Positions 17,603-27,317 of a DNA stretch of 64,000 nucleotides are shown in pieces. A model generated the notes under the pieces. That model saw nothing but the letters and a program-made list of their open reading frames with translations. It did no database searches and was not told the origin of the DNA. Each line of letters begins with the position of its first letter. Position 1 is the first letter of the stretch. Both the position numbers and the translations under genes were made by a program. Source of the stretch: Novosphingobium pentaromativorans US6-1 (lineage in GTDB: Bacteria > Pseudomonadota > Alphaproteobacteria > Sphingomonadales > Sphingomonadaceae); assembly GCF_000767465.1 (NCBI RefSeq), contig NZ_CP009291.1, positions 1,443,501-1,507,500 of the forward strand, read 5' to 3'.

Positions 17603-17638
17603 TGTGATAAAGCGCCCCGCAGGAAAAGGATTATCACA
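17603..17638. promoter_or_regulatory. Inverted repeat between frmA and the LysR gene, candidate operator
   Basis: TGTGATAA (17603-17610) and TTATCACA (17631-17638) form a perfect 8-bp dyad with a 20-bp spacer in the 95-bp divergent promoter region, ending 11 bp before the LysR start. It is a plausible site for the adjacent LysR regulator, although the spacer is longer than a textbook T-N11-A site. Confidence 0.5.
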
Positions 17639-17649
17639 CTACGGAGATA

Positions 17650-18546
17650 ATGGTGCTGGCCAACTGGGACGGTATCGAAGAGTTCGCGATGGTCGCACGT
17701 CTGGGCAGTTTCACGGCCGCGGCGCAGGCCTATGGCGCCTCGGTGACGCACATGAGCCGCTCGCTCGCGCGGCTGGAAAGCCGCTTGCAGGCCCAGCTCC
17801 TGCACCGCACCACCCGCTCGCTGCGCCTGACCGAGACGGGGCAGATCTTTCTCGAAACCTGCAAGCGACTGATCGAGGAGCGCGACGAGGCCATCGCCGC
17901 CATAGCCTCGCAAGGCGAACCGAGCGGACACTTGCGCATCACTTGCTCCTATGCGCTGGGCGAGAAGTTCGTGGCACCGATCGTGCGCGAGCTGTCGACC
18001 GCCTACCCGTCGCTGACGGTCACGCTCGATCTCGACAATGCCGTGGTCGACCTCATCGCCGATGGCTACGACCTTGCGATCCGTACCGGCCAGCTCAACG
18101 ATTCCCGGCTCGTCGCCACGCGGGTGGCCTCGCGCGCGCTCATCACCCTTGCCTCTCCGGCCTATCTTGTCCGCCGCGGTCGGCCTTCGGACATCGAAGA
18201 CCTGCGCCGGCACGAATGCCTCGTGGGATCGAGTGCGCAGTGGCAGTTCAAGGGCAACGGGACCTTCCGTCCGCAGGGTCGCTGGCGCTGCAACAGCGGC
18301 AATGCCCTGATCGAGGCAGCGCTGGCCGACATGGGCATCTGCCAGGTCCCGCGCTTCTATCTCGGCAATCACCTTAGCGAAGGGCGTCTGGAACCCGTCC
18401 TGCCCGACCTCAACCCCGAGGAGGAGCCGATCTGGGCCGTCTATCCGCAGCGCCGCCACCTCTCGCCCAAGGTCAGCGCCATGGTCGATGCCCTGCGCAA
18501 CAGCCTGCCCTCGCACCTCGCCACAGCCAGCGGACTCGCCACCTGA
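17650..18546 (+). CDS. LysR-family transcriptional regulator of the formaldehyde operon (inferred)
   Basis: A 298-residue LysR protein: N-terminal winged helix (FAMVARLGSFTAAAQAYGASVTHMSRSLARLESRL), linker helix, then a substrate-binding fold (HLRITCSYALGEKFVAPIV and the DGYDLAIRTGQL segment typical of the CrgA/DsdC-like branch). Divergence from frmA and the shared intergenic dyad suggest it controls formaldehyde oxidation. The start ATG 17650 follows CGGAG at a good distance. Confidence 0.93.
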   Translation: MVLANWDGIEEFAMVARLGSFTAAAQAYGASVTHMSRSLARLESRLQAQLLHRTTRSLRLTETGQIFLETCKRLIEERDEAIAAIASQGEPSGHLRITCSYALGEKFVAPIVRELSTAYPSLTVTLDLDNAVVDLIADGYDLAIRTGQLNDSRLVATRVASRALITLASPAYLVRRGRPSDIEDLRRHECLVGSSAQWQFKGNGTFRPQGRWRCNSGNALIEAALADMGICQVPRFYLGNHLSEGRLEPVLPDLNPEEEPIWAVYPQRRHLSPKVSAMVDALRNSLPSHLATASGLAT

Positions 18547-18693
18547 ACCCGGCACCCGCAGGCTTTCATGCGCTCTACGCCGGGGCCACGCCCGTCCCTG
18601 CAGGTCATCTGCGCAAGAGCGGCATCTCAAGGTGACGGCGCCGGTCCGAAGTTCTAATTCACCGCGCAAAGCCCCATTGTCCGGAGTTCGTCC

Positions 18694-19437
18694 ATGCCTC
18701 TCCACCTTGTCCGCGAAGGCGCCGTCGCCCGCATCGAGATCCACCGCCCCGAGCGCCGCAATGCGTTTCGCCAGGACATGTGGGCGCGCCTGCCGGAACT
18801 CGTCGCCGAGGCGGCCGGCGACAGCGCGGTCAAGGTCCTGGTCCTGACCGGAAGCCGGCCCGGCATGTTCTGCGCCGGGGCCGACATCGCCGAGATGCTG
18901 GACAATCGGGACAACCCGGAATGGCTGGCGGCGAACCAGGCGGCGATCAATCGCGCCCAATACGAACTGACCCGCGCGCCTCTGCCGACCATCGCCTTTG
19001 TCGATGGAGACTGCATCGGCGGCGGCCTCGGCATCGCGCTTGCCTGCGACATGCGCCTGGCAACGGAGCGCGCCCGTTTCGGCGTCACCCCTGCCAAGCT
19101 GGGCATCGTCTACCCGCTCCACGATACCCGGCTGCTGGTCGACCTGGTCGGGCCGGGGCAAGCCAGCCGCCTGCTTTATACCGGCGCGCTCATCAATGCC
19201 GACGAGGCCTTGCGTATCGGCCTCATCGAAGAACTGGCGCAAAGTGCCCATGCCCTTGCAGCCACGATCGCCGCCAATGCAGCGTATAGCCTCAAAGGCC
19301 TGAAACAGATGATTCGCTGGGCGCGCGATGGCCAGGTAGAGGACGACCAGCGCGCCCTTGATCTGTTCGCCGGAGCATTCACCGCCCCTGAGTTCGAAGA
19401 TCGCGCCGCGGCCTTCGTCGCCCGCCGGCGGTCATGA
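18694..19437 (+). CDS. Enoyl-CoA hydratase/isomerase family protein
   Basis: 247 residues of the crotonase fold. It shows RPERRNAFRQDMW, the oxyanion-hole segment RPGMFCAGADIAEML, and DGDCIGGGLGIALACDMRLATERARFGVTPAKLGI. Only one of the two usual catalytic glutamates is obvious, so it could be a hydratase, isomerase or another crotonase-type enzyme acting on an acyl-CoA. It stands alone between the LysR gene and the convergent tetR gene, so there is no pathway context. Confidence 0.9.
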   Translation: MPLHLVREGAVARIEIHRPERRNAFRQDMWARLPELVAEAAGDSAVKVLVLTGSRPGMFCAGADIAEMLDNRDNPEWLAANQAAINRAQYELTRAPLPTIAFVDGDCIGGGLGIALACDMRLATERARFGVTPAKLGIVYPLHDTRLLVDLVGPGQASRLLYTGALINADEALRIGLIEELAQSAHALAATIAANAAYSLKGLKQMIRWARDGQVEDDQRALDLFAGAFTAPEFEDRAAAFVARRRS

Positions 19438-19439
19438 CA

Positions 19440-20036
19440 TCACTCGGACGAGCCGAGTCCGCGCATGATCAGGCGTGTCACGGTGCGCGCCGATTCGCGC
19501 GCTCCCAGGCGGCAACTGGTCAATTCGCGGTGACCGGTTGAAAACAGGCAGGCGAGCAGCAGATCTTCCGCTCCGCTCAGTTCCTCCTCGCTCAGGTCGG
19601 GATTCGCAAACACCGCCATTTCCCGGAACATCGCGCGGTAGTGCACGTAAATTTCACTGATGGCTTCTGCCACCTGCACGCTGCGATGCCCTTCGGCCAG
19701 CACTTCGTGGATAAGGGCCTTGTCCTTGTCGACGCTGCCGCGAACCATGATGTCCTCAAGCACTGCGCCGACCGTCGCCTCACCGCTGCGAATGCGGCTG
19801 ACGTCGTGCGTCAATTCGCCCAGGACGCGCGCCGTATCCGCCTCGATGATGGCGTGAATGATGTCTTGCTTGCTTGGGAATACCCGATAAATGGCGCCGA
19901 CGCTGACATCGGCCTCCTTCGCCAGGTCGGCCATTGCCGTCTGATGGAAGCCCCGTTTTGCAAACAGCTTGCGCGCGGCGCTCACGACTTTGTCCGACAC
20001 GCCAGATTTCCGTTGCACTGCACAATCGCTTGCCAA
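19440..20036 (-). CDS. TetR-family repressor of the adjacent RND efflux operon
   Basis: A TetR protein with the helix-turn-helix AARKLFAKRGFHQTAMADLAKEADVSVGAIYRVFPSKQDII followed by a helical ligand domain. The open frame reaches ATG 20090, but I prefer TTG 20036 (198 residues): GGAGGGG lies just upstream and this places the operator palindrome outside the gene. It is divergent from the membrane-fusion gene with a 20-bp perfect palindrome between them, the classic layout of a local efflux repressor such as AcrR or TtgR. Confidence 0.9.
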   Translation of the reverse strand: MASDCAVQRKSGVSDKVVSAARKLFAKRGFHQTAMADLAKEADVSVGAIYRVFPSKQDIIHAIIEADTARVLGELTHDVSRIRSGEATVGAVLEDIMVRGSVDKDKALIHEVLAEGHRSVQVAEAISEIYVHYRAMFREMAVFANPDLSEEELSGAEDLLLACLFSTGHRELTSCRLGARESARTVTRLIMRGLGSSE

Positions 20037-20091
20037 ATTCCCCTCCAAATCGCTTGACCTGACAATGACAGAGAGATTAGAGGGACGCAAG

Positions 20092-20111
20092 TGGAATGAA
20101 CGTTCATTCCA
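20092..20111. promoter_or_regulatory. Perfect 20-bp palindrome, probable TetR operator
   Basis: TGGAATGAACGTTCATTCCA is a perfect inverted repeat with no spacer. It lies 56 bp before the TTG start of the repressor and 27 bp before the ATG of the efflux operon. Position and symmetry are those of a TetR-dimer site that would shut both promoters. Confidence 0.75.
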
Positions 20112-20137
20112 TCGTTCCTTGATCCCCCCGGGTGAAC

Positions 20138-21355
20138 ATGACTCTTAAAAACGCCTCGTCCATGGTGCTTGCACTCGCTCTCCTCGCCGGTTGCAGTGCT
20201 GCCGAACAGCCCAAGCCCCAGCCGCCGAAAGTCGGCGTGGTGAAAATCACCGAACAGTCCGTCGAGTTGACAACGGATCTGCCCGGCCGCGTGCAAGCCG
20301 TTGAAACATCTGAGGTCCGCCCGCAGATCAACGGTGTGATCCGGCAGCGCCTGTTCGCCGAGGGCAGTTTCGTGAAGGCGGGACAGGTCCTTTATGAGAT
20401 CGAGGACGCACCCTATCGGGCCGCTCTGGGCACGGCGCAGGGCAACCTCGCCAATGCCCAGGCGACTGTCCGCGCAACGCAGTTGCAGGCCGATCGCTAC
20501 CGCGAACTGGTCGACATCAATGCCGTCAGCAAGCAGGAATTCGACAATGCCGTTGCCTCCGCGCAGCAGGCCAAGGCGAATGTTGCAGCGCAAAAGTCAG
20601 CCGTCGATTCGGCCCGCGTGAACCTGGGTTTCACCCACATTCGCGCCCCGATATCCGGCCGCATCGGTCGCTCGTTCTACACCCGCGGCGCGCTCGTCCA
20701 GACAGGTCAGAGCGATCCGCTGGCAACCATCATGCGAACCGACAGCGTCTATGTGGACGTCACGCAGACCGCCGCGCAGATCCTCGACCTCAAGGACGCC
20801 CTCGCGAATGGCGGCCTTTCGCGCGAGAACCGCGAGAGCGCGCGCGTCAAGCTGATCCTGCCCAACGGCAAGACCTATCCGATCGAGGGTCGACTGGAAT
20901 TCGCCGAAGTCGCCGTCGATCCCGACACCGGCAGCGTCACCATTCGCGCCACCTTCCCCAATCCCGACGGCCTGCTGCAGCCGGGCATGTTCGTGCGGGC
21001 CCAACTCGTGGAGGGGATCAAGCAGAACGCGATCCTCGCTCCCCAGCAGGGCATAAGCCGAGACCCGCGCGGGCGCGCCACCGCTCTGGTGGTCACCAAC
21101 GACAACAAGGTGGAGATGCGCCAGGTCGAGGCAGTTCGCCCGATCGGCGACAAGTGGCTCATCAGCGACGGCCTCAAGCCGGGCGACCGGCTGATCGTCG
21201 AAGGCCTCACCGGCATCCAGCCGGGAGCCACGGTCACGCCCGGCGTACCGCAGCAGGTGACCGCCAGCAAGGCTTCCCCCGTCAAGACCGCATCCGCCAC
21301 CCCCTCACCGGCAAGATCCACGCCGGCCAGTTCCGCTCCGGCCGAAAAGCGCTGA
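20138..21355 (+). CDS. RND efflux periplasmic adaptor (membrane fusion) lipoprotein
   Basis: About 405 residues, AcrA/MexA type. An N-terminal lipobox (LALALLAGCSAAEQ) indicates an inner-membrane-anchored lipoprotein. The lipoyl halves are recognisable (GRVQAVETSEVRPQINGVI and FTHIRAPISGRIGRSF), with the helical hairpin between them and a beta-barrel and proximal domain after (VDPDTGSVTIRATFPNPDG). ATG 20138 is used; GTG two codons earlier is an alternative. The Ala/Pro/Ser-rich C-terminal tail looks disordered. It precedes the pump gene by six bases. Confidence 0.95.
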   Translation: MTLKNASSMVLALALLAGCSAAEQPKPQPPKVGVVKITEQSVELTTDLPGRVQAVETSEVRPQINGVIRQRLFAEGSFVKAGQVLYEIEDAPYRAALGTAQGNLANAQATVRATQLQADRYRELVDINAVSKQEFDNAVASAQQAKANVAAQKSAVDSARVNLGFTHIRAPISGRIGRSFYTRGALVQTGQSDPLATIMRTDSVYVDVTQTAAQILDLKDALANGGLSRENRESARVKLILPNGKTYPIEGRLEFAEVAVDPDTGSVTIRATFPNPDGLLQPGMFVRAQLVEGIKQNAILAPQQGISRDPRGRATALVVTNDNKVEMRQVEAVRPIGDKWLISDGLKPGDRLIVEGLTGIQPGATVTPGVPQQVTASKASPVKTASATPSPARSTPASSAPAEKR

Positions 21356-21361
21356 TCCGTC

Positions 21362-24300
21362 ATGTCACGCTATTTCATCGACAGGCCCATCTTCGCCTGG
21401 GTCATCGCCATCGTCGTCATGCTGGCGGGCTTGATTGCCCTGCGGACCCTGCCGATTGCCCAGTTCCCCACGATCGCCGCGCCTGCGGTGACGATAAGCA
21501 CGGCTTATCCCGGCGCCGACGCCCGCACGCTCGAGAGCACCACCACGCAGGTGATCGAGCAGCAGATGAAGGGCATCGACAACCTGCGCTATTTCTCGTC
21601 GACGAGCGATTCCTCGGGCAATCTCACGATCACGATGACCTTCGACCAGGGTACCGATCCTGACATCGCCCAGGTCCAGGTCCAGAACAAGCTCGCGCAG
21701 GCGACCCCGCTGCTGCCCGAGGACGTCCAGCGCTCCGGCCTGCGCGTGGCGCGCGCCGCCAAGGACTTCCTGATGGTGCTGGCCGTCTATTCGGAAGACG
21801 GATCGCACGATCAGGTCGACATCGGCGATCTCATTTCCAGCAAGCTGCAGGATCCGGTCAGCCGCGTCGACGGCGTCGGCGATACGCAGCTGCTGGGTGC
21901 GCCCTACGCGATGCGGATCTGGCTCGATCCCTACAAGATGGCCGGCCTCAAGGTGACGGTATCCGACGTCACCGCGGCGATCAGGGCGCAGAACGCCCAG
22001 GTATCCGCCGGACAGGTGGGCAGCCTTCCGACGGCTGAAGGACAGGCGCTCAACGCCACCGTCACGGCCCAGTCGCGCCTGCAAACGCCGGAGCAGTTCC
22101 GCAACATCCTGCTGCGCACCGACGACAAAGGCGCCACCGTGCGCCTGGCCGATGTGGCCCGCGTCGAGATGGGCGCCGAAAACTACAGCTTCGTTGCCCG
22201 ATTCAAGGGCAAGGAGGCCGCCGCCCTGGGCATCAAGCTTGCCCCGGGCGCCAATGCGCTCGACACCGTCGAAGGCGTCAAGGCTGCCGTCACGCAAGTG
22301 GCGAAGCAGTTCCCCTCCGACGTCAAGGTCGAGTTCCCCGTCGATAATTCCACGTTTATCCAGCTGTCGATCGAACAGGTCGCGCACACGCTGGTGGAGG
22401 CGATCATTCTCGTCTTCGTGGTGATGTTCCTGTTCCTGCAGAACTGGCGCGCAACGCTGATCCCGACGATTGCCGTCCCGGTCGTGCTGCTGGGAACCCT
22501 GTCGATCCTGCTTGTCGCCGGCTTCACCATCAACACGCTGACGCTGTTCGGCATGGTACTGGCCATAGGCCTGCTGGTCGACGACGCCATCGTCGTCGTC
22601 GAGAACGTGGAGCGCCTCATCCAGACCGAGGGCCTGAGCCCCAAGGAAGCCGCACGCAAGTCGATGGACGAGATCAGCGGCGCGCTGGTCGGCGTCGGCC
22701 TCGTGCTCTCCGCGGTGTTCCTGCCGATGGCCTTCTTCGGCGGATCGACCGGCGTCATCTTCCGTCAGTTCTCCATCACCATCGTATCCTCGATGATCCT
22801 GTCGGTGATGGTGGCGTTGATCCTGACCCCTGCGCTGTGCGCCACGATCCTCCAGCCCTCGCGCGCGGATCACGGCGAGCGCGGCGGCTTCTTCGGCTGG
22901 TTCAACCGCACTTTCGACCGGGGCGTCGAGCGCTACAGCAATGGCCTGCGCCGGGTTGAACGCAACTGGAAGCGTTCGCTGGCCGTCTATGGCCTGATCG
23001 TGGTGGGCATGGGCCTGCTGTTCTGGCGCCTGCCCGGCGGGTTCCTGCCGGAAGAGGACCAGGGCATCATGTTCGCGCAGGCGATGATGCCTTCGGGTTC
23101 GACCATGGAGGAAACCCAGCGCACGGTCGAACGCATGACCGACTACTTCCTCAACGACGAAAAGGACGTGGTCGATTCGATGCTGAGCATCGGCGGCTTC
23201 GGATTTGCCGGCCAGAGCCAGAACGTGGCCATCGCCTTCATCAAGCTGCGTCCCTGGGAAGAGCGGCAGGGCAAGGGCATGGACGTCGCTTCCCTGTCCC
23301 AGCGCGCCAACGTGGCCTTCCACAAGTTCGGCGTCGGCCAGATCTTCGCCTTCGCCCCGCCGGCCGTGACCGAGCTGGGCAACGCCACCGGCTTCGACTT
23401 CGAGCTCAAGGACGAGGCAGGTCTCGGCCACGAGGCTTTGATCGCCGCACGCAACCAGCTGCTCGGCATGGCTGCGCAGGACAAGCGCCTTGCCATGGTG
23501 CGGCCAAACGGCATCGAGGATACCGCGCAGCTCAAGCTCAATGTCGACAAGGAAGCCGCCGGAGCCTTCGGCCTGTCCATCGCCGACATCAATGCAACGC
23601 TGAGCACCGGCTTTGGCGGCAGCTACGTCGACGATTTCGTCGACCGGGGACGCGTCAAGCGGGTCTATGTCCAGACGGATTCCCAGTTCCGCACGAAGCC
23701 GGAATCGCTGGGCAATCTGTTCGTGCGCGGAACATCGGGTGAAATGGCACCGCTAGCCTCGTTCTCCTCGAACGAATGGAGCTACGGCCCATCCCGACTC
23801 GAACGCTACAACGGCGTCTCCTCGGTGGAGATCCTCGGCTCTGCCGGCCCGGGCTACAGCACCGGCGAAGCGATGCAGGCGATGGAGGAACTGGCAGCCA
23901 AGCTTCCGCCGGGTATCGGCTACGAATGGACAGGCATTTCCTATGAGGAAAAGCTGTCGGGCAGCCAGGCTCCGATGCTCTATGCGCTGTCGCTGCTGGT
24001 CGTGTTCCTGTGCCTTGCCGCACTTTATGAAAGCTGGTCGGTGCCGATCGCAGTCATCCTGGTCGTGCCTCTGGGCGTCGTGGGCGCCCTGCTCGCAGCC
24101 ACTTTCGTCGGGCTCGACAATGGCATCTACCTGCAGGTGGGCCTGATCACGACAATCGGCGTCGCAGCCAAGAACGCCATTCTCATCGTCGAGTTCGCCG
24201 AGGAGAAGATGCGCGAAGGACTGGGGGCCGCCGAAGCCGCGCTGCAGGCCGCACGCCTGCGCCTGCGCCCGATCCTGATGACCTCGTTCGCGTTCATCTT

Positions 24301-24517
24301 CGGCGTGCTTCCGCTCGCCATATCGACCGGAGCGGGCGCCGGCGGTCAGAACGCCATCGGCTGGGCCGTCGTTGGCGGCATGCTTTCGGCAACAGTGCTC
24401 GCGATCTTCCTCGTGCCCCTGTTCTTCTTCGTCGTGAAGCGGCTCTTCCGGCAGGACCAGCCCGGCGGCGAAGCCGACGCAGCGGCCGCCGACGAAGCCC
24501 AATTGCAGCAGGATTGA
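21362..24517 (+). CDS. RND multidrug efflux pump, inner-membrane transporter (HAE-1, AcrB type)
   Basis: At 1051 residues it is full length for the hydrophobe/amphiphile efflux family. It begins [21 protein letters not shown] and contains the proton-relay aspartates in [17 protein letters not shown] (transmembrane helix 4), the large porter-domain repeats, and a C-terminal second half with [22 protein letters not shown]. It works with the adjacent adaptor and outer-membrane channel to expel drugs, detergents or aromatic compounds. The substrate range cannot be inferred. Confidence 0.97.
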   Translation: MSRYFIDRPIFAWVIAIVVMLAGLIALRTLPIAQFPTIAAPAVTISTAYPGADARTLESTTTQVIEQQMKGIDNLRYFSSTSDSSGNLTITMTFDQGTDPDIAQVQVQNKLAQATPLLPEDVQRSGLRVARAAKDFLMVLAVYSEDGSHDQVDIGDLISSKLQDPVSRVDGVGDTQLLGAPYAMRIWLDPYKMAGLKVTVSDVTAAIRAQNAQVSAGQVGSLPTAEGQALNATVTAQSRLQTPEQFRNILLRTDDKGATVRLADVARVEMGAENYSFVARFKGKEAAALGIKLAPGANALDTVEGVKAAVTQVAKQFPSDVKVEFPVDNSTFIQLSIEQVAHTLVEAIILVFVVMFLFLQNWRATLIPTIAVPVVLLGTLSILLVAGFTINTLTLFGMVLAIGLLVDDAIVVVENVERLIQTEGLSPKEAARKSMDEISGALVGVGLVLSAVFLPMAFFGGSTGVIFRQFSITIVSSMILSVMVALILTPALCATILQPSRADHGERGGFFGWFNRTFDRGVERYSNGLRRVERNWKRSLAVYGLIVVGMGLLFWRLPGGFLPEEDQGIMFAQAMMPSGSTMEETQRTVERMTDYFLNDEKDVVDSMLSIGGFGFAGQSQNVAIAFIKLRPWEERQGKGMDVASLSQRANVAFHKFGVGQIFAFAPPAVTELGNATGFDFELKDEAGLGHEALIAARNQLLGMAAQDKRLAMVRPNGIEDTAQLKLNVDKEAAGAFGLSIADINATLSTGFGGSYVDDFVDRGRVKRVYVQTDSQFRTKPESLGNLFVRGTSGEMAPLASFSSNEWSYGPSRLERYNGVSSVEILGSAGPGYSTGEAMQAMEELAAKLPPGIGYEWTGISYEEKLSGSQAPMLYALSLLVVFLCLAALYESWSVPIAVILVVPLGVVGALLAATFVGLDNGIYLQVGLITTIGVAAKNAILIVEFAEEKMREGLGAAEAALQAARLRLRPILMTSFAFIFGVLPLAISTGAGAGGQNAIGWAVVGGMLSATVLAIFLVPLFFFVVKRLFRQDQPGGEADAAAADEAQLQQD

Positions 24518-24521
24518 TCCG

Positions 24522-25979
24522 ATGAACCGCACCACCCGATCGCTCTGGCTGTGCAGCGCACTGGCCCTGGCCGGATGCAACATGGCACCCAAGTACGTGC
24601 GCCCCGACCTGCCCGTCCCTGCCGACAGTCCCGCGGGGCCGGCTTACGACGAGATTTCGACTCAAAGCTCGACTCAGGGCTCGAATCAGGGCTCGGCGCA
24701 GGATCTGGCCGGGACGGCCTGGGAAGATTTCTTCACCGACGATCGCCTTCGCGCGGTGATCCGGACAGCCCTGTCCAACAATCGCGACTTGCGCATTTCT
24801 CTCGCCAATGTCGAACAGGCCCGGTCGCTCTACAAGGTCCAGCGCGCGGATCTCCTTCCCGGGATTGCCGCGAGCGGTAGCGCGACTTACCAGAAGTCGA
24901 CCGGCCAGACTGCCGGACAGGGCGGCGCGGCCAACCTGGGCGGCGCTGGACGGATGGATATCTACTCCGCTTCAGTGGGCGTCTCGGCATGGGAACTCGA
25001 CCTCTTCGGCCGTGTCCGCAATCTCACGAAGTCGGCGCAGGAAGATTTCTTCGCGGCGCAGGCCAATCGCGATGCCGCACAGGTCGCGCTCGTTGCCGAA
25101 GTGGCCTCGGCCTGGCTGGCGCTGGCGGCCGACAGCGAAAGCCTCGCTTTCTCGACCCGCACGGCGCAAGCCTATGACCGGACGGTCGCGCTGACCGAAG
25201 CCCGCTTCAAGGCTGGCGTCGCATCGCAGCTTGAAGTGAGCCAGGCGCGCACGAGCCGCGATCAGGCGCGCTCGGACATCGCCGCGCTCACGACGCAAGT
25301 GGCGCAGGACCGCAATGCGCTGGAACTTCTGGCCGGGACCAGCCTCGATCCGGAAGTGCTGCCGGGAGCCCTGCCCGACGACGGAGCCACGATCGGGAAC
25401 CTGCCCGCCAACGTGCCTTCGAGCGTCCTGCTGCAGCGGCCGGACATCGCCGCTGCCGAGCATCAGCTGATCGGCGCCAATGCCGATATCGGTGCGGCGC
25501 GCGCCGCGTTTTTCCCGCGGATCTCGCTTACCGCGGCGCTGGGCACCATGAGCATGGGGCTGTCCAACCTGTTCAAGTCCGGCAGCGAGACCTGGTCGGT
25601 CGCGCCCGCGGCCAGTCTTCCGATCTTCGATTTCGGCAAGAGGTCAGGCAATTTGCGCTATGCCAAGGCGACGCGCGACGCGATGGTCGCGCAATACGAG
25701 AAGAGTGTGCAGACCGCTTTTCGCGAAGTGGCCGATGCCCTGGCGCGCCGCGGCACCATCGACGCACAGCTTGAAGCCCAGCTTTCCCTGCGCGACAACG
25801 CCAGGGAAGCCAACCGGCTCTCCGAGGCGCGCTTCAGCAAGGGAGTGGATAGTTTTCTGACGACGCTCGATTCGCAGCGCAGTTACTATGCGGCGGAACA
25901 GTCGTTAATCGCCACGCGACTTGTGCGCGGCACGAATGCAATCGACCTTTTCCGCGCACTAGGCGGAGGTCTCGATTGA
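24522..25979 (+). CDS. RND efflux outer-membrane channel lipoprotein (NodT/OprM family)
   Basis: A 485-residue TolC-like channel of the NodT branch. The lipobox LCSALALAGCNMAP predicts acylation. Two OEP repeats follow, with conserved segments LRISLANVEQARSLYKVQRADLLP, SWELDLFGRVRNLTKSAQ (here written AWELDLFG) and the second-repeat VLLQRPDIAAAEHQLIGANADIGAARAAFFPRISL. It starts four bases after the pump stop and completes the three-gene operon. Confidence 0.95.
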   Translation: MNRTTRSLWLCSALALAGCNMAPKYVRPDLPVPADSPAGPAYDEISTQSSTQGSNQGSAQDLAGTAWEDFFTDDRLRAVIRTALSNNRDLRISLANVEQARSLYKVQRADLLPGIAASGSATYQKSTGQTAGQGGAANLGGAGRMDIYSASVGVSAWELDLFGRVRNLTKSAQEDFFAAQANRDAAQVALVAEVASAWLALAADSESLAFSTRTAQAYDRTVALTEARFKAGVASQLEVSQARTSRDQARSDIAALTTQVAQDRNALELLAGTSLDPEVLPGALPDDGATIGNLPANVPSSVLLQRPDIAAAEHQLIGANADIGAARAAFFPRISLTAALGTMSMGLSNLFKSGSETWSVAPAASLPIFDFGKRSGNLRYAKATRDAMVAQYEKSVQTAFREVADALARRGTIDAQLEAQLSLRDNAREANRLSEARFSKGVDSFLTTLDSQRSYYAAEQSLIATRLVRGTNAIDLFRALGGGLD

Positions 25980-26002
25980 AACAGTCTGACTCTGGATGCA
26001 CG

Positions 26003-26024
26003 AAAAATGCCGGGCAAAACCGGC
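26003..26024 (-). terminator. Intrinsic terminator for the 30-residue minus-strand gene
   Basis: Read on the minus strand, GCCGG and CCGGC pair around TTTTGC and are followed by ATTTTTCG. It begins five bases after the stop codon of the small gene, and lies about 25 bp beyond the stop of the efflux operon on the other strand. Confidence 0.55.
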
Positions 26025-26028
26025 GCTG

Positions 26029-26121
26029 TTACCGCATCAGGTGCCAGTAAAGAATGTAAGCCACGCCAAGCCAGCTGCCTGCCATGCACACACGATTCCC
26101 AATGGAATCCAACAGCGTCAT
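26029..26121 (-). CDS. Putative 30-residue membrane peptide
   Basis: A tiny gene read by eye: MTLLDSIGNR followed by VCMAGSWLGVAYILYWHLMR. One hydrophobic stretch (about residues 12-28) would span the membrane. Support for it being real is a well-placed GAGAGGGA five bases before the ATG and an intrinsic terminator right after the stop. I recognise no family. It could alternatively be the leader of an RNA. It lies in the gap between the efflux operon and the Crp-like gene. Confidence 0.5.
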   Translation of the reverse strand: MTLLDSIGNRVCMAGSWLGVAYILYWHLMR

Positions 26122-26591
26122 AGTTCCCTCTCCCGGACTTATTATCCAGTGAAGGTGTCAGGCTAACACGAGTTGACCGGGTTGACCAGTACTGTGTGAA
26201 CAGAGGTTTCGATTGGGATCTTTGCAGTGCAGACGGGCAGCTCGGGCCGTCAAAACTCGGCTGCAATGGATCGGCATGGCAGTCCCGAACGGCAAAGCGC
26301 GCGCCGGTGCGGCAATGGGGCAATGGAACGGCGCATCCTGGACAATGAGGGGTGGGAGGCGATGCAGCCCTGCTCCTTGCGGCTCTTGGCCATCAGCCGC
26401 GCACGACTTGCGCGCAGACGTCGCCGCCTACGAAGCGAAGCCATCCGGCCACGATGATACACATTGAGGCTATCCCTTCCCGTCATGTCCTGTTCGCGCG
26501 GAGAAGCGCACGTCGCATGGAAGGGTAGGACAGGCTGGCGCGCAGGCGCACTGGCAAGAGGCGCAGCCGACCTGCCGACGCAGCGCTGCGG
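26122..26591. other. Intergenic region without a supported gene
   Basis: About 470 bases. Open frames on both strands here encode Arg-rich, low-complexity sequence with no domain pattern, and none has a convincing ribosome site. The first 80 bases upstream of the small minus-strand gene should hold its promoter. Confidence 0.4.
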
Positions 26592-27317
26592 TCAGCGTTG
26601 CGGGTAGACTCCGGACAGGACCTTGTCGAAATGAACTGCGACTTGCGCATTGCACGTGCAGGCGCGCGCGGTGAGCGCTTCTGCATCGAGCACCTCGATC
26701 CCGCCACGCCGCGTGCGCAGCAGGCCATCGCGCTTGAAGCGCTGCAGGACCCGGCTCGCATAGCTGCGCCCGATCCCCATCATCGAGGCGAGTTGTTCCT
26801 GCGTCATCGTCACGTCGTGGCTGCCCGTCCGCTCCACCGCCGCCGACAGCCACTTGGCCGCGCGATGTTCGATGGTGTGGACGGCATTGCACGCGATCGA
26901 CTGGAATACCTGCGCCATCAGGCAATCGGCATAACGGGCGAAGAGGTGGGCGATTGCCTCGGAGTCCCGCTTCAACCGATCCAGCACCCGCAAGTCCAGG
27001 CGCAGGAAACGTCCGCCATGCAGCACGTTGGCGCGGGCATAGGACGGCAGCCTGCCGGCGCTGACGACACCGCCCAGCGCCCCTTCCCGGCCGATCAGCA
27101 CGGTCTCCACCGCGATGCCGCAATCCAGTTCGACGAAATAGGAACACAGGGACGAGCCCAGCGGCAGGTAACAGAATTCGACGTTGTCGCCCGAATCGTA
27201 AATGACGTGGCCGGACTTGAAGCTACACGCCTCGAGGTGGGAATCGAGGAGTGCGCGATCTTCCGGGCGCAAGGCTGCGAGCAGGCTGCTGTCCCCATGT
27301 GTGATTGTAAGCGTCAT
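26592..27317 (-). CDS. Crp/Fnr-family transcriptional regulator
   Basis: 241 residues from ATG 27317 (GGGAGACG upstream). A longer reading to 27518 adds sequence without protein-like character. The N-terminal cyclic-nucleotide-binding-like beta-roll (FKSGHVIYDSGDNVEFCYLPLGSSLC) is followed by a C-terminal winged helix (VTMTQEQLASMMGIGRSYASRVLQRFKRDGLLRTRRGGIEV). It lacks the FNR iron-sulfur cysteine cluster, so oxygen sensing by that route is unlikely. It is divergent from the heme oxygenase/bacteriophytochrome genes with 230 bp between, so a light- or stress-related role is possible but unproven. Confidence 0.9.
   Translation of the reverse strand: MTLTITHGDSSLLAALRPEDRALLDSHLEACSFKSGHVIYDSGDNVEFCYLPLGSSLCSYFVELDCGIAVETVLIGREGALGGVVSAGRLPSYARANVLHGGRFLRLDLRVLDRLKRDSEAIAHLFARYADCLMAQVFQSIACNAVHTIEHRAAKWLSAAVERTGSHDVTMTQEQLASMMGIGRSYASRVLQRFKRDGLLRTRRGGIEVLDAEALTARACTCNAQVAVHFDKVLSGVYPQR

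Noticed and set aside
21365..23431. 688-codon minus-strand open frame opposite the RND pump
   Set aside because: Its Asp/His/Gln-rich composition and lack of domain pattern mark it as a mirror of the highly conserved pump gene.
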